This document shows positions 11,311 to 23,400 of a DNA stretch of 64,000 nucleotides, piece by piece; position 1 is the first letter of the stretch, and each line of letters starts with the position of its first letter. The stretch comes from Ciona savignyi. Its lineage: Eukaryota; Chordata; Ascidiacea; Phlebobranchia; Cionidae. The stretch is taken from positions 1,243,719 to 1,307,718 of the forward strand of contig CH003313.1 in NCBI GenBank assembly GCA_000149265.1. Direction: 5' to 3'. The position numbers were made by a program, and so were the translations under genes. Below the pieces are notes generated by a model. It worked only from the letters and a program-made list of their open reading frames with translations. It made no database searches and was not told the DNA's origin.

Positions 11311-13611
11311 ATGGGTCAAAATACTTCCGAGTTAAAAACAACGACATTGAAAGACATTTACTTGTCCACCTATTTCAGTGAGACAGAGATAAAACAGTGG
11401 CACGAGTGCTTTTGTGAAGAGTGTCCATCCGGATTTTTAAAAATGGACGAGTTTGTGGCGTTGTACAAAAAGATGTTTGTGTTGGGCGACCCGACCAGCT
11501 TTGCAACGCAAGCATTTAGGTTGGATATTTTTATATTTTACTACTTTAGTCCGACCGGTTGGTCTGGTGGTTTAGTGCGACACCTTTCAACCGAAAGGTA
11601 GCATGTTCGAAACTGGTCGGTTGTGTCCTCGAGGAAGGCACTTAACGGACATTGCCTGACACCCCTCTTTACCAAATGCGAAGTGAATTTTTAAAACGTT
11701 ATTTAACGTCTGGTGGAATTTATTTCTTTTTTTCCTTTAATCTAATAAAACCGGCTCACCCCTCAGTCTATTAAGGGTTTTAATTTTATTAATTTTGAAA
11801 TAAAATACTAACGGCGCAGTTTTTGCCTAATTTCAGATTTAACGGCCACGTTACTTTTACCCCCGTTATCCCGTGTATATTTACTGACCTGCTTTTTTAT
11901 TTTTTTATTGAATTTAGTTTCGAATCCGTGATAGGCTTTGTTTTACCCTACTTTAATTACTGTAGTTTTGCTCTCCTCCCCTGTTTTTAAATAACTGTTC
12001 TATTCTTCTTTGATGTAATGAAGTAGTGAAAAATAAACTAAATGTGCGCAAATCAAATAAATTATTTGATTTTATCCAACCTTTGGACGATCTTTTGCTA
12101 AACGACCAAGCCAATCCCCCTTATATATATACGGTTGTTTTCCCGAATAACCGTTTGTTTATCAAAATATATTGAGAGCCCGCTATTGTTTGCAAAATTA
12201 TGTATTAAATTATATAAGTACGTCATATTTCAGTCATTCATTGCATCTTTTAATCTCCCGCTTTGTTTAGGTAGCGGCGTTTTTTATTTTAGTTAGAATT
12301 AACGAATAAATAGGCTTCATAACAAAATGGTTTATTGTTTGCACTAGATGTTAGTAGTGCCGACTGTGTGTACAAATGACGCGACGCCAAGCATATTTGC
12401 TTCTGTTCATTTTTTTTCTTTTCAGAACTTTTGATCGAGACCATAGCGGAAAGATAGACTTTCGTGAGTTCATCAGCGCACTGTCGCTGTTATCGCGAGG
12501 TACAATGGAAGAGAAGTTAACCTGGACGTTCAGCATGTATGACATTGATAACGACGGAGAGATCACTCGCAATGAAATGAGAGAAATGATCAAAGTAAGT
12601 TCGATGAATACAAAACACAAACTTTGTGCTGAGAAAAAGGTTGTGCAACCCAACGATTAGCGCGACCGACCCGTGTGCAATAATCCGGCTTCAAAACTCA
12701 CCTAATAATATATAATATCTAATAATCGTCAAACTATTGTTTTTGTCGGGCTATTTATTCTATAGCTCCAAACTTATTTACAAATAAAGTATCGAATATA
12801 TGTAATATATATGTACTTTGTTTATTTATTTTGTCATTTTAAAATTACAGGCAAAACGTCCTTATACAAAAGAGTCTATTTAAAAAATATTAAGTATGTG
12901 TTAGTATGTGTTCGCTTTGGCGCCTTTATAACTGCATACCAGGCATATTATAATCTGGCCGAATTTGCATACGGTGATCCATGCCGGAAATTTAAACTTC
13001 TTTCACCCGTAGTCCGTATACCTTCTGGTCGGTGAGGAGGTTGCATACAAAGTTCTACCGGATCAACTAACTCCACAGCAACGAGCAGACAAGATTTTCA
13101 CCAGTATGGATAAAGATGGAGACGAACAGGTGCAGTCCTTTAATAACCATCTTTATTTAACGGGTAAATCGCATTAACTAGGATTAAGAGATTACAAAAC
13201 ATAATCCTCCGAATACGACAGTTTATGGAATAATGGATTGTCACTGATAATGAGAAACGTTTCAAGCGGGTGTGAACAAAATAAGGATAAATCCACTGTT
13301 TCAAACATAACTTCTGTTTTTATTAAAACCTGGTTTCTACCCCGTGGTGAATTAATTGTAACTTATTAGTGCAACATAGTGACTACTGGATATTTAAATA
13401 TTAACGACCCACCATTTCAACTAACAAATTATAATTTAATTATAAAAAATGCAGGACAAGTAAAAAAACGATAAAAGTGTTACCTGCAGCTATATATCGA
13501 AAAAATATTTACGTTATTCTCTCACATTTACACAAGGTGACGTTGAAAGAGTTCACGGTTGCTGCTCGGCAGGATCCAAGTCTGGTGATGCTTATTCAAA
13601 TCGGAGCATAA
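11311..13611 (+). CDS. Neuronal calcium sensor (visinin-like/hippocalcin/recoverin family)
   Basis: Four coding exons, 11311-11519, 12426-12594, 13013-13129 and 13537-13611, join in frame to 189 residues, the usual length for the family. The N-terminus MGQ fits myristoylation (inferred). Residues about 20-45 ([19 protein letters not shown]) form the degenerate first EF-hand typical of this family. EF2 ([12 protein letters not shown], ~72-83) and EF3 ([12 protein letters not shown], ~109-120) have canonical calcium loops. EF4 ([12 protein letters not shown]) has Glu where Gly is normal at loop position 6, and the exon 3/4 junction falls inside this loop. Such proteins bind calcium and move to membranes to regulate receptors, channels or cyclases. 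AATAAA follows at 13693-13698. The exact paralogue cannot be fixed by eye; hippocalcin/VSNL-like seems closest. Confidence 0.9.
11547..11665 (+). repeat. SINE head (family 1) in intron 1 of the calcium-sensor gene
   Basis: It shows an A-box-like 'ttggtctggtggttta' and a B-box-like 'tgttcgaaact', then 'gtgtcctcgaggaaggcacttaacgg', the tRNA-like head of the SINE. The 3' body is missing. Confidence 0.65.
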
Positions 13612-13692
13612 CCTTCTCGACATTACTATCGGATTCTACCGGCAATAACAAATTTGCACCATTTAAATGACATTTTTGTATGTGTAGAGCAA

Positions 13693-13698
13693 AATAAA
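13693..13698 (+). terminator. Polyadenylation signal of the calcium-sensor gene
   Basis: AATAAA lies about 80 nt after the TAA stop at 13609-13611. Confidence 0.6.
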
Positions 13699-14021
13699 TG
13701 ATTTCTGCAAACGATTGGCATAAACGGGTAATCCAGTCAGGTTGAAACGTTCAGAAATCCTAACTAGCATGTTCATACTTTGTCTCCACTTACAAATTTA
13801 CCAAAAAGGGGAGATTCCTGCTATCGGGAAAAATAGAAAAAAAATCATTTTTGCGTTTTCGCCGATATCTCCGCATTGGAAAGGGACAATTAAAAAAAAG
13901 TTTAACATGTGCAACGTCAATATTAATAGCACGATTTTAATGAAAATGAGCCAGTTTACCACGAAAAAAATCCACCCAAATTAAAAAAAATATACTAAAA
14001 AATAAGCAATAATAACTAGAG

Positions 14022-14185
14022 AGTGTCAACCACGTGTTTAACCACCACCATTTGTAAAACACATGTTGTATGCCATATATTCATTCTATACAGGGTCCCT
14101 AACCACATTTTGTATTTTATACACTGAGTATGTAGTTTGTTTCTGCAAGCATAAACGCATGGGTCCCATAGTTATCAAACCAAAC
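14022..14185 (+). repeat. Unnamed dispersed repeat, copy 2
   Basis: It starts 'gtgtcaaccacgtgt', like 8581, and ends in 'tttctgcaagcataaac..gggtccca'. Shorter than copy 1. Confidence 0.5.
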
Positions 14186-14279
14186 TTCTTCTCCATGTGT
14201 AGAAAAAAGAACAATCGTGTTAGATTTACGAACATTTCACCACAAATGTTTTAAATAAAAGCTTTCTTTTAAGCGTTTT

Positions 14280-15460
14280 TCGTGGTTTCAGGGACTTACT
14301 GGGTTTATTAGAGAAGTTTCTACTGGGTTTAGTACGTACGTTTCTGTTTTTACCTATGTGGGTTATGTTGTGTAACAATTCTTAATGTTTTATTCTGATT
14401 AGTCAATTCCTTGTCTGATTTGTCGACTCCTTGTTGAAGATGTTTGTACGATATGGCATGCCTGTCACAATCATAATTCAGGAAAATATCTGCGTTTTTA
14501 AAGGAAATACCCTAATAAATGATTTGTTTTAATTGGAACAGAGTGTTTAAATGTCTAACATTTTACCAAATCTGATTCAAATTGGAGCTGCCGTTTAAGC
14601 GATATGCGCAAAAAAGCTATTTAAAAAAAAATACCGTTTTGGTTATTAACGACTCAGGGGAATTGCCCTAAATATATTACCCAAAATTTTGGTTTCTGCA
14701 TATCTAGGCCATGTTGTCTAACAAATAAAAAAGTTGGATTGAGCATACATTTTTTCTTCTTGTAGATGTCAGGGCGACATGACATGCTTGTCACAATCAT
14801 GATTTGACAACAAAAGCTTATTTTTAGGGTATTTCCCTAGGTAATTTTTTTATTTCTTTTAAGTGTTAAATCAGTTACTAATGCACTTACATTTTATCAA
14901 ATCTGATTCAAACTGGATTTACAGTTCAAGAGCTATGCGCAAAAAAGCTCATTTTTTTAGAAAAAAATATTGTTTTGGTTTTTAACGTCTCAGGGAAATT
15001 CCCCTGGATATATTACCCAAAATTTTAGTGTTTTCAAATCATGTTGTCTAACAAATGACAAAGTTTTATTGCAATTCCATTACTTCTTCTGATAGATGTT
15101 GGTGCTACAACCCATGCCTGTCACAATCATGATTTGAAAACAAAACCTTATTTTCAGGGTATTTCCCTGGGTAATTTTTTTAATTCTTTTAAGTGGTATA
15201 TCAGTGGCTAATGCACTTACAGTTTACCAAATCTAATTGAAATTGGAGTAGTCGTCCAAGCGCTATGCCTAAAAAAGGGAATTTTTTAAAAAAAGAAACC
15301 GTTTTGGTTTTTCACCTGCAAGGGGAATTCCCCTGGGTATATGCCCCAAAATTTTGGTCTATGCACATCTAGACCATGTTGTCTAATAAATGACAAAGTT
15401 GTATTGCTATTCCATTACCCCATTTGATAGATGTTGTTGCCACAAGCCATGCCTGTCAAG
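14280..15460 (+). repeat. Tandem repeat, ~330-bp monomer, about 3.6 copies
   Basis: The marker 'cctgtcacaatcat' (with variants) recurs at 14461, 14787, 15117 and 15452, giving a period of 326-335 bp. Each unit also carries 'accaaatctgattcaaattgg', 'gcgcaaaaaagc', 'ccgttttggtt' and 'catgttgtctaacaaa' in the same order. Copies are clearly diverged. No stable reading frame is shared, so this looks like non-coding satellite-type DNA. Confidence 0.85.
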
Positions 15461-17405
15461 CGTTTGACGAAAAAAAAGAAAAAAAACGAAAAAAAAAACG
15501 GACAAAAACAATATATGTCCCATTTTTCCAAATGGGACCCATAATTACACTGTTGTTAAGCGTAAAGAACAGCTGGAAACTGAAGGCTGAAAAAGTGGAT
15601 AGAGAATCTAAATATAAACGAAAAACATGCCTACGCCTCAAACCCATCTTTACAAATATTTGTCGGGAAATCTCTAGAAATTCAATTCCATCAAAGCTAA
15701 TGACTAGTCAGTCTCATTTACGTTCTAAATAAAACAAAAGAAAAACACCAATCGAGTTGAATCTTTCAAAGGTGTAAACTCATATGGTTTGGATTTAAAA
15801 TGGCGAAATTAAGGTGATTACGTCAGAATATTTCTCTACACACCAAAGAATATAAGAATACGACAGCCAAAGAATACGACAGCCAAATAATGCGACAGCC
15901 GTTTTTTTAATTTTCGGCGCCGAAAAAAACTATTACCACGTACATAAAAAACAGCTTAGACATTAAACCACCAAAAATTAATTGTTAATTTTAATGCCAA
16001 AAAAATTTTTGGATGCCCCGTACCAACCATGAACATTTCCGGTAATTCCCCTAAAAATTTAACTGCATACAATCCAGTAATCAGTTTGCTCTAACTCTCC
16101 ATAATAACAGGCATAAAATAATATATTAAGCTAAAAGTTTAAGAGATGTTAACTAATATGCATTAGATATCCAGTGACACATATTAAATATATCACGTTT
16201 ACCCTGAAAAGCTTGCAATAATATACAAAGTCATTATTTTAGTGTTTTTATTGTTGTATTTTTTTTATAACAACGAGAAAATTTATTTTAGAAAATATAG
16301 ATATCAAGTTAATAGCAATTTTGATATCATATTCGCAAAAACTGCATGTTTATTTCATTTAATCGACATCACCTCGTCACGTCAATAACCCTTAAAGCAG
16401 TTGGTTTCATCTAAGTCATTATTTGCTTTATAAAGCATTGTGCGATTACACACAAACACACATACATAGAAACAAAACTTAATAAAGAATACGACTACGA
16501 GTTTTTCGGTTTTTCTATTTAGTGAAGGTCCGCTACCAGTCTATAGTTTAAGTTCCACGCCATGTGGGTACATTTGGAGTCGGAGCGGAGATTTATGTAC
16601 CAGATATAGACGGCGGCGGATCGTGGGACGAGATCTCGGCCAAATGAATTCGTTGAGATACCCTTGGCCCCACAAGTTTGGATAGGTAACTCGGGAACCC
16701 ATTAGTTTCTGCTTGCAAAAACAAACGTTGTTAATTTTGTATCAGATATACCAAGGGTGATTTGTTAATCACCGACCGTATTTGCAAACAGAAAAATATA
16801 CCACACACTTAACAGGTGTTTTAAAAATAGTGGTGGTTAAAACTCTATAGTTAATAAGTATATTTCGTGGAATAAGTATTTTTTTATTTCACAAAAAATG
16901 CTATAGGAGCAATCAGAAGTAGTAGTGCAATGTTTATTAAAAACAATTTTAGAGCAAAAATAAGGATGAGATGTGAATCAATAAGATCATGTTTCGGTTT
17001 GGTAAGTATAGTATAATGAGTTTATTAAAGAAGTATTATCCAGCAGATTAGCACTTATAATAAAATGTCACATCTAAAGAAACGAGTATTAATTATCAGT
17101 GCAAGTTTTTGAAGAATACTTTCACACAAAAAAATTAGAACTAAGAAACCTCGCAACAAAACATGACAGGTTTTATTTGTTATAATAGCTGCCTCCATCT
17201 AACGGAGGAAGGTACTTAATTTCAATACTAAATATTAAACACTCCTACGAGTCCCGGCAATTCAAGCGCGAGTACAAGGGAATATTATAAATATTGTGTT
17301 TGAATCCCCCAAATGTTCCTTCCCAAGAATAAACATGAATATCCATCTTACGCAAGTGGAATCATTTGAGCCAGTCGCCTACTGGTTGCTGGAACCAACA
17401 AAGAA
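15461..17405. other. Intergenic stretch with short repeats, no gene seen
   Basis: Three copies of 'gaatacgacagcca' or a variant occur at about 15853-15900. The reversed dispersed repeat at 16676-16855 is the only other element recognised. A ~100-residue lysine-rich frame at 15424-15732 is low-complexity A-run translation and is not called. Confidence 0.5.
16676..16855 (-). repeat. Unnamed dispersed repeat, copy 3 (reversed)
   Basis: On the minus strand it reads 'aaccaccactattt', then 'cccttggtatatct', then 'gcagaaactaatgggttccc', matching copies at 8581 and 14022 in order. Confidence 0.55.
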
Positions 17406-17410
17406 TAATT

Positions 17411-20400
17411 CTAAAAAGTTGATTCTTTTTCCGTCCCATTTTCATTGTTAGTCCCCTCAACGGTTTGAACTGGGACGTAACCGGTAAACTCCCCCGGTTG
17501 TGGGGAGCTAATAACCTGCGCATTCGCCATATCGGTTGGGGAGTACCAACTCGATGAACGTTCGTAGATTTTACCATTGTTTTCCTTGAAGAACAAGTGA
17601 CAAAGTAGCTCTCGTTTAGGTGGGGAAGATTTAGTGCACCCTGTAAAAAATAATAATTTGTTTTTCTCCATTAATTTATTGGCAAAACAAAAGCAATCGT
17701 TTATAATGTATTAGAATTACTATTTTTGTGTTACTGCATTAATTTTCCTTTTTTTTAATTTCAAAAAAATTACCTACGAACCTAACATCGTTGAAAATTG
17801 TGTGGTAAAATATGTGATGTTTTATAGACTAAATCAATTCTTGAACATAAAGCCAACCACATCGCCATGTCTAACCCAAACCCTTACACTATAGTCGACA
17901 TCACTTTTTTGTCCACATTTCCCGTCTAATTCCTTTAGTTATGAACTATGAAATACGCAACAAAATAAATCACCTGTCAATGCACTGACAAGGCATCCCA
18001 CAAAAATAGTGATGATAACCCCAAATAGTGAGATGTAGATATACGATATTGAGTATAGATCCGCGATTGCTGGTCTGAAATTATAACATAGTGATTAATC
18101 ATGTGGACGTGTGAATCTTCGTCAGCACATATTCCGTTGACTTAAATATCTTTTTAAATGTTTGGTAATATTTAGTAAAAATGGTTTTTAAATGTTTTTA
18201 TATGTTTAGTAAAAATGGTGGAATCATAACAAAAAAACAACATAGTGCAAATTCGATTGAATTCAGAAAACCAGTTTTGCTTTCATAGCATTACCAGTTC
18301 TTATTCAAATAGAATTATTTTAAGTTTTTCTTAAATTCGTTAGAAATTGATCAAAACAGCTTTGATCTATAAAGTTTACTAGTAGAAAGTTGATTCTTTT
18401 ATTTTTTCTGGTATTTAGATTTTTCTTTAAAGTTGTGCCTTATAAGATGAATCGTGGATATATCACAAAACAAAGACACAAGTTATTTTATTAAAACTGT
18501 TTTCCTTGCTCACTGTTGCAGAAATACTGAAATATTAAATATAAAATGAGGAAATTGCACAAATCGGGAAGTCTATGTTTAACACCTGAATAATAAAAAG
18601 TAATGCGACATATGGCATTTGAACAATAACAGTGATCAAAGTACCTCTCGTATTTAGTGTATGCTACAACTACAGTAATATAGGGACATAAGAATCCGCT
18701 AATGTCATTAAATGAATATGAAAATTAAAGACCATAGATCAGATACAATGGAAAACAAACCTATAAACTTCAGTCACCCCCGTAATGACAGCCGTCAAAT
18801 TTTGGTTCAAATCTGACGGGGTCGTTAAAGGAGTCACAATGTCTTCTATGGCGTCACCAATTGGACAAGCTTCGGTAGACCTCGGTAAAATTCGGAAGAA
18901 TTCGGTAGGAGTCGGATAAATGACCGAGCCAATGAAAATCCATACTGTTGATGCAAATCCGGCGATTGTACCAGCCAATGCGCCCTATAAATTACGTTTA
19001 TGGTTAATTTATTTACGAAAATACAGCAGTGTGCAATATAACAGATGATGTATCTGTGAAACACAACGCAAATCCAGCCGCACGGTATAAGAGGCAAGCA
19101 TAGGGTCATGGTCAATTTTAACGAGCCAAGTTTCGAATCAATGATGGGTTGTAACTAATACCGTTTATGTATAACAGTAGATATCGGTGGAAAACCATTT
19201 TTAACCTGTTCAGACTGTTGTACAACTCGACAGTTGACCCCTTTCTGGGCGATTGCCTCGTCAAAGAGGCGAATAACAGTAACCTTAATCTACTTGAATA
19301 ACACGGTTAAAATTCGAAGTTTAGATACAGTTTGCAAAGCTGCAAGAACTTGTTGACGTTTATGTGGTTGTTTAAATAATATTATTGAGTCAATGCACGT
19401 GTAGATCGCTGTAGTAAAAAGATCTTCTATTTAATGCATTATTTTGACAGATACAAAAGCAAAAATTGGCCTCACCCATTTGTTGGTAAAGGGCATGAGC
19501 ATCCCCATTGTGAATACGCCAACAATCGGGCCAGCAATGATACCGTGGATGCTGTACGCCATCTGAACAAAATGGTTTTACAGTTGAAAGTTTATAAAAT
19601 GTTTGTTGGATTATTAGTTTATTAATGTTTGTTAAAGATACAGATTTTTACTCAATAATATCCCTTTTTCGAAGTTTAATTATAAATTAACAGAAATGGA
19701 AAATACGGTTCAACATTTATCTTGCTCTGTGAGGGATCTTTAAAAGATATATTCTGCAAATTGTACTGTATTAGATTATTGTTCACACCAAGGCGGGTTG
19801 TGTCGTTAAGCTTTCCATTAAGAATAATATTATTAAAGCATGTGAATGGGTAAGCGCAAGGGTCGATACCAGACGGCATTCGTCAGATTACCTCGCGCCT
19901 AAGGGTTACCGGAGCTATTGCAGTGTATTGTGTATGATTGACACGTTCCTTCAATTTAGCAGAACTAAACAATTCAATGGGATCAGAGAAAAGCAATCTT
20001 TCGACAAAAAGCGACTTTCTAATTCAGCAAACTAATTTGTTGGACGGACGCTAATACATAGTGCCGAAAGTAGTGGATGATTTATCGGCGTAAAATATAA
20101 ATAGGGTATTATGAAACATGCCTAGTTTGATTCATATTACCACCTACCCGAATTAAGCCACCAACAACAGAGGCAAGATATGCTAGAAGTATGTACATTA
20201 TCCCTGAGATTAGTACAAGAGCTTTGGAGAGAAGAGTGTAGGACCTCGGTTTCCACGCAGTGTAAGGCCGAACAAAATCTTCCAGGGCCACACACGCCAT
20301 TGCGTTCATTCCGGACGAGATAGTGCTGGAATTGTAAAATACTCAATTAGCAAAACAAATAAAATCAAAATAAAAGTATTGCTACGAGGTGCGGTGTAGA

Positions 20401-23400
20401 TTTGGCCGATTGGTTACCGCGAACGACACGGATAATAAGTTACTACTAAAAGCTCATAGTAAATTATAGGTTTTGGAACTTTAAAAATACCCGGTTAAAA
20501 AAGAAAGAAAAAATCGAAGGTTGCTTTAACGAGGTTATTTTGGCTGGTTGCCCGATACGGAGTCACTGAACCAACCTAATAGCGCAATCTTTCGGTTACA
20601 GGAAAAACTTTCAATTGCAAATTCGAAACCAGCCGCTGGCTAAACAAATGTGTTGTGCAAGGCATTTATCGATCATGACTAAACCGAGTGGACTAAAAAC
20701 TGAAAAAAAAACATCTCAATCGTGTATAACAAAGTACAATTGCCCCGGTGGCCGCGTTAACTTATTAAAGGGGATAAAACATTTATTCTGTCCAGTTATA
20801 TCAAAACCAAATGCTAAAAACTAAGCGGTTGGGCAGTTAATGTTGTGTATAAATAGATATGTTTGGTACGGATTTAAAAACAAGGATATGTGTTGTATGT
20901 TGTACTGTAAAGTTTTATTTTTTTATTTCCATGTCGTTGATTTCTTTGCATTTTTGGACGTTCGCCGATTTTCCGATATTTCATTGTTTCGTTGATTATT
21001 TGATTGTCTGATTTTCTGTATTTTTGGTTGCACCTATTTCTTAAAGTCAGTTGGGCTGTGGCGATCAAGGCGGTAGATGAAGCAACAATGAAATAAATTG
21101 TGCTAAAACTCTACAGTACATTCATATCAAATGACATTCTAACCTTAGTGAACTGCTGTAGACACCAGCAACGAATAGACCAGGTATCCCAGGGTACTTT
21201 CCAAGAATATCCATCACAATGAATGGAAACAACTAAAATCAAAATATTTAATTAAAACAAAGTTATCCAATATTAAAGACACATTATCACCCAATTAAAA
21301 TAATCAATTACGACAAAGGTATCCAATATTAAAGACAAATCATCACCCAATTAAAATATTCAATTACAACAAAGTTATTCAATATTATAGACAAGATCAC
21401 CTGATCAGCTTTACCAATCTGGTGGCTATCGATCGGATCACAGTCCTTGTATGTTGCATAGATGGTTAGTCCGGTCATACCAGCCAGAATTAGAATGATT
21501 ATCAGTCCAATTGAGTTGAATAAAATAGCTCTGTGTAAAAGGTGAATTATAAATATTAAAGCAGAACATATCTCGCGGTCATACGGTCCAAATACTAGAT
21601 GATTCATTCTACGATCTAAATGTCACAAATTATGCTATCGGCATATGCTATAATGTTTTACAAACATTTTGTGTTTACACAAAATTTAAAAGTATGATAA
21701 CAAATTGAATATATTTACTTACAACATATAATACGTTTTTTAAAAACTAAGTGAGGTAATAACTGATCAATTTTTAGTGACCGATGCGATATTTGTTTAA
21801 ATATATACAACACAAGATGCAGTATAAGTGGTCGGGGGTTGTAATCTTTACGTGACAACTTACTTCTTAGCTTCCCACTTGCTCTTACAACAAACATACC
21901 GCTGGACTTGTGCCTGATTCACCCCGTTTATGCCCAACCAAAACACAACTCCACCAAACAAGATCGACCAAAACGTGTGGCGAATTCGGGGATCGAATTC
22001 AAAGCTAAAAATAGCGAACTTGTAAATCACTGGAGGCAGATATGTATATAAAAATATATATCTATACCTAACCTCAGCCGTTACACGTCACACTGCCTGC
22101 AGTAAGGTGGTTGAATCGAAACCAGGCGGTGACGAGTTGGCATTGTGTTTGGGAAAGCCACTTATATAGGATTTTGAGTAAACCTATTAAAGAAAAACTG
22201 TTTTCCGACGTATTTAATACATTGTACAAGCTCCTAAAGTGGGCAAGAGGTAATTTAACGATTGCTCGTGTTATAACACAGCCTTTTCAATACTGGGGAT
22301 AATATTGTGCAATAATATTAGATCATAATTGCGATTTTGTTGCAAATGACCCGTTACATTTTAAGCAGCCACTTAGTACTTTTGTTAAAGGCACATCGAT
22401 TAACAAGTGAAGTATATGTTGATAAGTTAGTTCGCGTGTACGTATTAAAATAAGTTCAAAAGTTTATGTCATTTTATATGTTGTACTACCAACTTTTACA
22501 GCTACGCACAAGAATTTAATAAACTTATTTTAATAGATACTAACATAGCAATAAAAATAACTGAAACGGTTTGAGGCCAAATGTTTGGCACGACAGATAA
22601 CACACGTATTTAAAACGGGCAGGGTGGCGAGCCTGTAATGGGTTTGAATCTGGACATGGAAAAATAATAATGATCGTTTTTAATTGCACTTCGTGCCAAG
22701 GGATGAAAAAATTAGCGCAAAACTCGTACGCAAGAAGTACCGAAATAACCATTGACATAGCATAAAAGATCTCCAAAGAGGTTCATGGTGTGAATTTATT
22801 GCTGAACATCCTTAAATGTGTTTAGTCTCGTCCTTAATTTGAGAAATATAAAGAGGCTATAAAAGTGCATTGAGCACATATGTTTACGACGTTCTATAAT
22901 GCAAATGACAGCGCAAAACTCTGCGGCAATGGTTTAAATCTGGGCATGAAAAAAATATTTTATCGTTTTTTTAATTGTACTGTCTGACAAGTGGGAGAAA
23001 AATGGCGAAAAACTCGTACGTGGGAAGCGACAAAACAACTATTGACGTAACATCAAATGGTCTTTAAAACAGGTTCATCGTGTGAATTTATTGCTGAATA
23101 TCCTTAAATGTGTTTAGTCTCGTCCTTAATTTGAGAAATATAAAGAGGCTATAAAAGTGCATTGAACACATATGTTTACGACGTCCTCGACTTATCAAAT
23201 ATTTGTGCAACTTTTTGGGGGCATGCTCTTATTCGAGTTGCGACTTGTTTACCTAAATGTTGTCACTTTATTTTAACATTATTGGCGCAATAGGGATCGG
23301 CAGGAACTGATGTTTAATTAAGCCTCAATACCAACAAGGAAACTATATGTCTTTTATGTATATTAAAACTCAGCCTTCTTTAAACTACTACATACATCAA

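Noticed and set aside
13742-13984. 80-residue plus-strand frame after the calcium-sensor gene
   Set aside because: Low-complexity AT-rich translation with no conserved motif; it lies beyond the polyadenylation signal.
15424-15732. 102-residue lysine-rich plus-strand frame
   Set aside because: It is translation of A-runs at the end of the ~330-bp tandem array, with no homology or splice context.
20385-20420. tRNA-like 'ggccgattggttaccgcgaac'
   Set aside because: No paired acceptor stem or properly spaced B box; taken as a SINE-head relic and not a tRNA gene.
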